Shown one piece after another: positions 59,585-64,000 of a DNA stretch of 64,000 nucleotides; the stretch's first letter is position 1, and each line of letters opens with the position of its first letter. This stretch comes from Galbitalea sp036499165 (GTDB lineage: Bacteria; Actinomycetota; Actinomycetes; Actinomycetales; Microbacteriaceae), in contig DASYEE010000128.1 of assembly GCA_036499165.1 (NCBI GenBank), positions 1 through 64,000 of the forward strand, in the 5' to 3' direction. The notes under the pieces were generated by a model that worked only from the letters and a program-made list of their open reading frames with translations, made no database searches and was not told the DNA's origin. Position numbers and translations under genes: made by a program.

Positions 59585-62500
59585 AAACGCGGCGACGACG
59601 ACGGATGGATGCCAGCAAGGCGATCGCGAGACCGGCTACCAGCAGCGCGAGCGCAAGCTGGAGATCGTTCAGGCCGCTGTCGATGCCCGTGAAAGCAAGA
59701 ACCTCGGCCGCCGTGGTGGGCGCTGACACGATCGTCGCTGCCTCGAGGATGCGCGGATCCCCGGTGCCATCCGTACCAGCCGCGACCAGTGTGTGGTGCC
59801 CCGTGAACTTCGGGATTGTGACGGTCGCCGTGAAGGAACCCGTCGCGTCCGTCGTCACGGAGGTGAGGAACGTCGGGCTCGAGTAGATGCCGATCGTGAT
59901 GGGCGAACCGGCCGCATAACCGCTGCCCGTTACCGTGACCTTCTGGCCCTGGCTGGTGTTCGTCGGAACGCCGCCCAGCGCGCCATCCGCCGCGGGAAGC
60001 AGCGGTGCCAGCGCGACCGGAGCCGCCGTGGTCACCGTGATCGTGCCAGCGCGGGTCGATTCCGGCGGCGTGCCGTTGCTTGCCGTCCAGGTGAGCGCGT
60101 ACGTACCATCCGTGCCCGGTGCCGGGGTGCCAGCGAGCGTGCCGGTTCCATCACCGTTGTCTGTGAAGGTCAGGCCGGTCGGGAGAGCGCCGGACTCGGT
60201 CAGCACCGTGGCGTCGGGAAGCCCCGGCGCCGTCGAGATCGTTGCAGATCCCGCGACTCCGACGGTGAAGGCCGAGTCGCCCGAGCCCGTGAAAGTCGGC
60301 GGTGTCGCGACGTAGAGCGTGAACGACTGCGTCGGCGAAGATGCAAGGCCGTTGTCGACCGTGAACGTGAGCGGGTAGGTGCCAACGTCGGTTGAGGTTC
60401 CCGCGAGGGTCGCGGTGCCGTCCCCGTTGTCGACCCAGCTGACTCCTGTTGGCAGCGCGCCGGACTCGCTGAGCGTCGCCGCGGTCGGGTAGCCGGCCGT
60501 CGTCGATACCGTGAAGGTGGATGCCGCTCCAGAGATGAACGTGTCGGTTGCCGCGCTCGTGAATGCCGGCGCCTCGTTCACAACCAGGTCGAAGCCCTGG
60601 GTGACCGGTGTGCTCGAACTGCCGACCGACGTCGCCGTGAGGACCAACGGGTAGTCGCCCCCCTGTCCGAGCGCCGGAGTACCCGAGATTGTCGCGGTGC
60701 CGTCCGCATTGTCGACGAAGGAGACCCCACCCGGCAGCGCGCCGGACTCACTGAGGACCGTGACCGCCGGGAAGCCAGCCGTCGTCGTCACGGCGAACGA
60801 TCCCGCGATGCCGACCGCGTCGGTCACCGTCGCGGCACTCGTGAACGTCGGAGCCTGATCGACGGCGAGGGCGAAGTGCTGCACTGCCGCGGGGTCGGTG
60901 CCGTTGGTAGCGGTGAGCGTGACTGCGTAGTCGTCACCGGCACCAGCCGCCGGGACTCCGGCGAATGTCGCCGTGCCATCCCCGTTGTCAACGAACGAGA
61001 CGCCACTCGGCAGCGCACCAGATTCGCTGATCGAAGGGTTACCGGGGAAGGCGTGAGCGGTCGTGACGGTGAAGCTGTCCGTTGCCCCGACCAGGAAGGT
61101 CGCAGAGGCGTCGCTCGTGAAGGCGGGTGCCTCGTTCACCGTCAGGGTGAATGACTGCACAACAGCGGGCGTCGACCCACCCGCGACCTGTGCCAGGACC
61201 GAGAAGGAGTAGACGCCGCCCGCGCCGGCCGCCGGGGTACCCGAGAGCGTTGCCGTGCCGTCATTGTTGTCGGCGAAGACGACGCCGTCCGGCAGCGAGC
61301 CGGACTCCGAGAGGTCGGTGGACGTCGGGAAGCCCGGCGTGGATGTGACGGTGAAGGATCCGGCATCGCCGACCGTGAACGTCGTGGCGGCACCGCTCGT
61401 GATTACGGGCTGCGTGTTCACCGTGATACCGAGGCTCTGGTGCGCGTCCGGGTCGAAGCCATTCGACGCGGTCAGCGCGAGGGAGGACGTACCGGCCGCG
61501 CTGGTCGGGGCCGTGCCGCTGAGGGTTGCCGTGCCATCCCCGTTGTCGGTGAAAGCGAGCCAGGCCGGCAGGGTGCCGGTGCTGATACCCGCAGCAGGGC
61601 TCCCCGTCGTCGTGATCGTGAACGTCTTCGGCGTTCCGGTGACGAATGTCACCGAGTTAGCCGAGGTGATCACGGGTGCTGTGCCGACGCGAAGCACAGC
61701 CGCTGTGGTCGTCGCGGTGCTGATCTTGTTGGTGAAGACGGCGCGGTACTGGTTGCCATTCTGCCCAGCGACGGTCATGAACGAGAGCGTCGTGGATGTC
61801 GCGCCCACGATGTTCGCGAAGGTGCCGCCGCCATTGGTCGACTGCTGCCACTGCACTGTCGGCACGGGGAATCCACCAGCGGATGCCGTGAAGGTCGCCG
61901 TCGAACCGGGCGTGACGGTGACGTCGGCCGGGTCCGAGACGATCACGGGAGCGAGGTTGATCGTGACTGACAGCGACTGTGTCGCATCCGGAGTCGCACC
62001 GTTGGTCGCCGTGAGCGGAACCGAGACGGTCGTCCCAGCGCTACCGAACGGCGGCGTGCCGGACACGGTTGCCGTGCCGTCGCCGTTGTCGTGGACCGTG
62101 ACCCAGGACGGCACGCCCGCACCTGTGATCGACGGAATCGGCAGGCCGGTGGTCGTCACGGTGAAGCTGCCTGCCGTGCCTTGCATGAATTCCGTGGTTG
62201 CCGCGCTCGTGATCGTCGGCGCCTGCTGCACGGTCAGGGCTGCGGGCGAGGAGGTCGCTGTGCCGCTTCCGTTCGTGAAGACCGCGCGGTACGCGGTGCT
62301 CGCGTCGCCAGCGGCCGCCGTGAACGTGTATGTGGTGGAGGTGGCTCCGGCGATGTTCGCGAAGCTGCCGCCGATGGTGCCGCGCTGCCACTGAACGGTC
62401 GGCAGCGTGTAGCCGCGTGCGGTCGAGGTGAACGAGACGCTGTCACCTGGGTGAACCGTCGCATCCGACGGGTCCAGCGTGACGACTGGCTTCTCGGTGA

Positions 62501-64000
62501 CGACCAGGGTGTGTGCCTGCGTGCCGTCTGTTCCGATGCCGTTGTGGGTCGTTAGCGCGAGCGCGTATGAGCCGCCGGTCGCAGCAGCCGGGGTCCCGGA
62601 GATGGTTGCCGTTCCATCGCCGTTGTCGTGGACAGTGATGGAGGCAGGAAGGTTGGGCGTCGCAACGGCCGAGACGGACGGCTTCGGGTAGCCGCGGGTG
62701 GTGACCGTGTAGCTTCCCGCGCTGCCGACCGCGAAGGTGTTGCTGGCTGCGGAGGTGAAGGATGCCGCCTCATTGACGGTGAAGGTGAACTGCTTCGAGT
62801 CCGATCCCGCTGCGCTCGAAGCCTTGATGGTCGGCGTGTAGATGCCGCCGGTGCCGGCTGCGGGCGTGCCGGAGATCGTGCCGTTGCTGGCGAGCGACAG
62901 GCCAGACGGCAGCGCGCCGCCGCTGATCGAGAATGTCGGTGCCGGGATGCCGCTGGCCGTGACGGTCGTGTTGGCGACCGCACCGACGGTGAAGGTCCCG
63001 GTCAGTGGGCTCGTCGTGATCGCAGGGGCCACCCACTTCGTGTACGTGACCGTCGGCTCGCCGCTGCTCGCGAGGCTCGGCTGTCCCCAGCTGTCGGTGA
63101 TCGCGCCTGCCTTCACCGCAACGTGCGCTGTGCCGGTGCTCGTCAGCGGACCGACTGCGACGTCATAGGTCGTTGGACCGCCCGTGACGGCCACGTTGCT
63201 CACGCCGCCAGCGGTACCGGTGACCGTCAGGTCTGAAGCATCCAGGCCCGCGGCGCTGATCGCTGAACCGTCGCTCGGGAACGTGACCGCGAAGTGCGCG
63301 GTGACGGGGCTCAGGCTACCGAGGCTCGTGCTCGTGGTGTCGACGTTGGCGACTGCCGGGTCCGGCACCGCTCCACCGGTCGGGGTGGTGCGAATCGTGT
63401 TGAGAACCGTCGTGAGCGAGTGACCGGAATCCTGGTTGGTCGGGTAGAGGATCGACACCTCGACGTGATTGACCTTGGTGAAGTCGATGTTGCCCGAGAA
63501 GCAGGGGCCACCCGAGCAGTTGAAGTTCAGGACGATGTTGAACGCCCCGGTGTTCTGCACGCCCGTGCTGTAGACGCCCGTGTGGCCCGCGGTGTCTGTC
63601 AGTGTGATCGAGATGGCGGCCGAAGTCTCGCCGACGACCTCGGGGGTGCGCTGGATCGAGTTGAACTCGAGGAAGAACTGGGTGTTGTTGCCCGCGGCCG
63701 TGAGGTCGGTGGTCGGGATCGCGTAGTCGAGCTGCGTGCCTCCCGCGCTGTTGCCGTCTCCGTTGCTCACCATGGTCGCAACGCCATCGGACTGCGCGAA
63801 GGTCGCCGTGGATGTCGTTGAGGTGTTCGCCAGCGGAAGGTTCGTCACCGTCCTCGTGCCAAGTACATTGCCGCCGAAGTCGTCGATGACGATCGGCTGG
63901 CCGGATGCCTGTGCCGGAGCGGTGAAGACGATCGACCCGATCGCCACGAGAAGTAGCGCTGTGATGATCGAAAATGTACGAACGAGAGCAGACGTGTGGG
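59580..64000 (-). CDS. Giant LAxTG-anchored surface protein with Ig-like modules (5' partial)
   Basis: At least 1,455 residues from GTG 63947, but the frame stays open to the window end and reads a signal peptide (LVRTFSIITALLLVAIGSIV, APAQA), so the true start lies beyond 64000. After an N-terminal secreted domain (about 200 residues, Cys pair in GGPCFSG) come eleven modules of about 90 residues: nine He_PIG-like units marked by DNGDGTATLSGTPA and two Ig-like units with VQWQ. A C-terminal IPT-like domain precedes LAFTG, a hydrophobic helix and RRRRR, a class E-type sortase signal. It is probably an adhesin or surface-layer fibre. Confidence 0.9.
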   Translation of the reverse strand, partial: HTSALVRTFSIITALLLVAIGSIVFTAPAQASGQPIVIDDFGGNVLGTRTVTNLPLANTSTTSTATFAQSDGVATMVSNGDGNSAGGTQLDYAIPTTDLTAAGNNTQFFLEFNSIQRTPEVVGETSAAISITLTDTAGHTGVYSTGVQNTGAFNIVLNFNCSGGPCFSGNIDFTKVNHVEVSILYPTNQDSGHSLTTVLNTIRTTPTGGAVPDPAVANVDTTSTSLGSLSPVTAHFAVTFPSDGSAISAAGLDASDLTVTGTAGGVSNVAVTGGPTTYDVAVGPLTSTGTAHVAVKAGAITDSWGQPSLASSGEPTVTYTKWVAPAITTSPLTGTFTVGAVANTTVTASGIPAPTFSISGGALPSGLSLASNGTISGTPAAGTGGIYTPTIKASSAAGSDSKQFTFTVNEAASFTSAASNTFAVGSAGSYTVTTRGYPKPSVSAVATPNLPASITVHDNGDGTATISGTPAAATGGSYALALTTHNGIGTDGTQAHTLVVTEKPVVTLDPSDATVHPGDSVSFTSTARGYTLPTVQWQRGTIGGSFANIAGATSTTYTFTAAAGDASTAYRAVFTNGSGTATSSPAALTVQQAPTITSAATTEFMQGTAGSFTVTTTGLPIPSITGAGVPSWVTVHDNGDGTATVSGTPPFGSAGTTVSVPLTATNGATPDATQSLSVTINLAPVIVSDPADVTVTPGSTATFTASAGGFPVPTVQWQQSTNGGGTFANIVGATSTTLSFMTVAGQNGNQYRAVFTNKISTATTTAAVLRVGTAPVITSANSVTFVTGTPKTFTITTTGSPAAGISTGTLPAWLAFTDNGDGTATLSGTAPTSAAGTSSLALTASNGFDPDAHQSLGITVNTQPVITSGAATTFTVGDAGSFTVTSTPGFPTSTDLSESGSLPDGVVFADNNDGTATLSGTPAAGAGGVYSFSVLAQVAGGSTPAVVQSFTLTVNEAPAFTSDASATFLVGATDSFTVTTAHAFPGNPSISESGALPSGVSFVDNGDGTATFAGVPAAGAGDDYAVTLTATNGTDPAAVQHFALAVDQAPTFTSAATVTDAVGIAGSFAVTTTAGFPAVTVLSESGALPGGVSFVDNADGTATISGTPALGQGGDYPLVLTATSVGSSSTPVTQGFDLVVNEAPAFTSAATDTFISGAASTFTVSTTAGYPTAATLSESGALPTGVSWVDNGDGTATLAGTSTDVGTYPLTFTVDNGLASSPTQSFTLYVATPPTFTGSGDSAFTVGVAGSATISTAPGLPDATVLTESGALPTGLTFTDNGDGTGTLAGTPAPGTDGTYALTWTASNGTPPESTRAGTITVTTAAPVALAPLLPAADGALGGVPTNTSQGQKVTVTGSGYAAGSPITIGIYSSPTFLTSVTTDATGSFTATVTIPKFTGHHTLVAAGTDGTGDPRILEAATIVSAPTTAAEVLAFTGIDSGLNDLQLALALLVAGLAIALLASIRRRRRVS

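Overview
The window is a GC-rich (roughly two-thirds G+C), densely packed chromosomal segment of an actinobacterium, most likely a member of the Microbacteriaceae. This family call is inferred from gene content: a DUF222-HNH endonuclease, DUF3073 and DUF6421 proteins, a mycothiol-type maleylpyruvate isomerase family protein, a septum-formation-domain protein, an LAxTG sortase substrate, many GTG starts, many apparently leaderless genes, and short palindromic repeats containing GGTCGAGTAGCC or GGTTGAGCCTGTCGAAACC. I cannot fix the genus. There are no rRNA or tRNA genes, insertion sequences, prophage or CRISPR arrays. No gene-free gap exceeds 300 bases.

Layout. 1-3.7 kb: tail of a DUF4097-like gene, a PadR regulator, an APC-type transporter and an overlapping pair of fluoride channel genes. 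3.9-6.1 kb: a membrane O-acyltransferase fused to an SGNH domain. 6.2-12.7 kb: a LacI-controlled sugar operon (binding lipoprotein, two permeases, amylo-1,6-glucosidase-like hydrolase) with a strong promoter and two operators, followed by a four-copy 58-bp tandem repeat. 12.9-28.6 kb: a purine region (purM, purF, purD, purC, purS, purQ, purL) on both strands, interleaved with a flavoprotein, DUF3073, a VOC protein, an SGNH hydrolase, a P-loop kinase, a C-terminally shortened GlpX and an SDR/HxlR pair. 28.8-36.1 kb: small stress and redox genes (VOC, AraC, two aldo/keto reductases, Ohr, acetyltransferase, SDR) and a PadR-MFS efflux operon. 36.2-42.5 kb: acetyltransferases, chorismate mutase, HNH endonuclease and purA. 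42.5-45.7 kb: a TetR / degenerate ABC-ATPase / YhgE-Pip membrane protein operon. 45.7-51.2 kb: a SpoU methyltransferase, an orphan DNA methyltransferase with a HAD phosphatase, a septum-domain protein with pyrE, and xthA. 51.4-59.5 kb: an AEC transporter, a large secreted protein, an alpha/beta hydrolase, an AlkD-like glycosylase, DUF6421, an SDR and threonine aldolase. 59.6-64 kb: a very large cell-wall-anchored protein built of Ig-like modules, cut by the window edge.

Eight purine genes lie within 28 kb, and PurS, PurQ and PurL form one FGAM synthase. Several regulators sit next to their probable targets with readable operators: LacI with the sugar operon, HxlR with an SDR, PadR with MFS, and TetR with the YhgE/Pip operon.

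The most unusual items are: (1) the YhgE/Pip operon, whose ABC-ATPase-like protein has lost its Walker A and Walker B residues; (2) repeat elements that have become the coding 3' ends of at least three genes; (3) long inverted repeats of unrelated sequence at convergent gene ends; (4) three copies of a 14-19 bp motif inside one kinase gene; and (5) at least eleven genes with a TANNNT box six or seven bases before the start codon.
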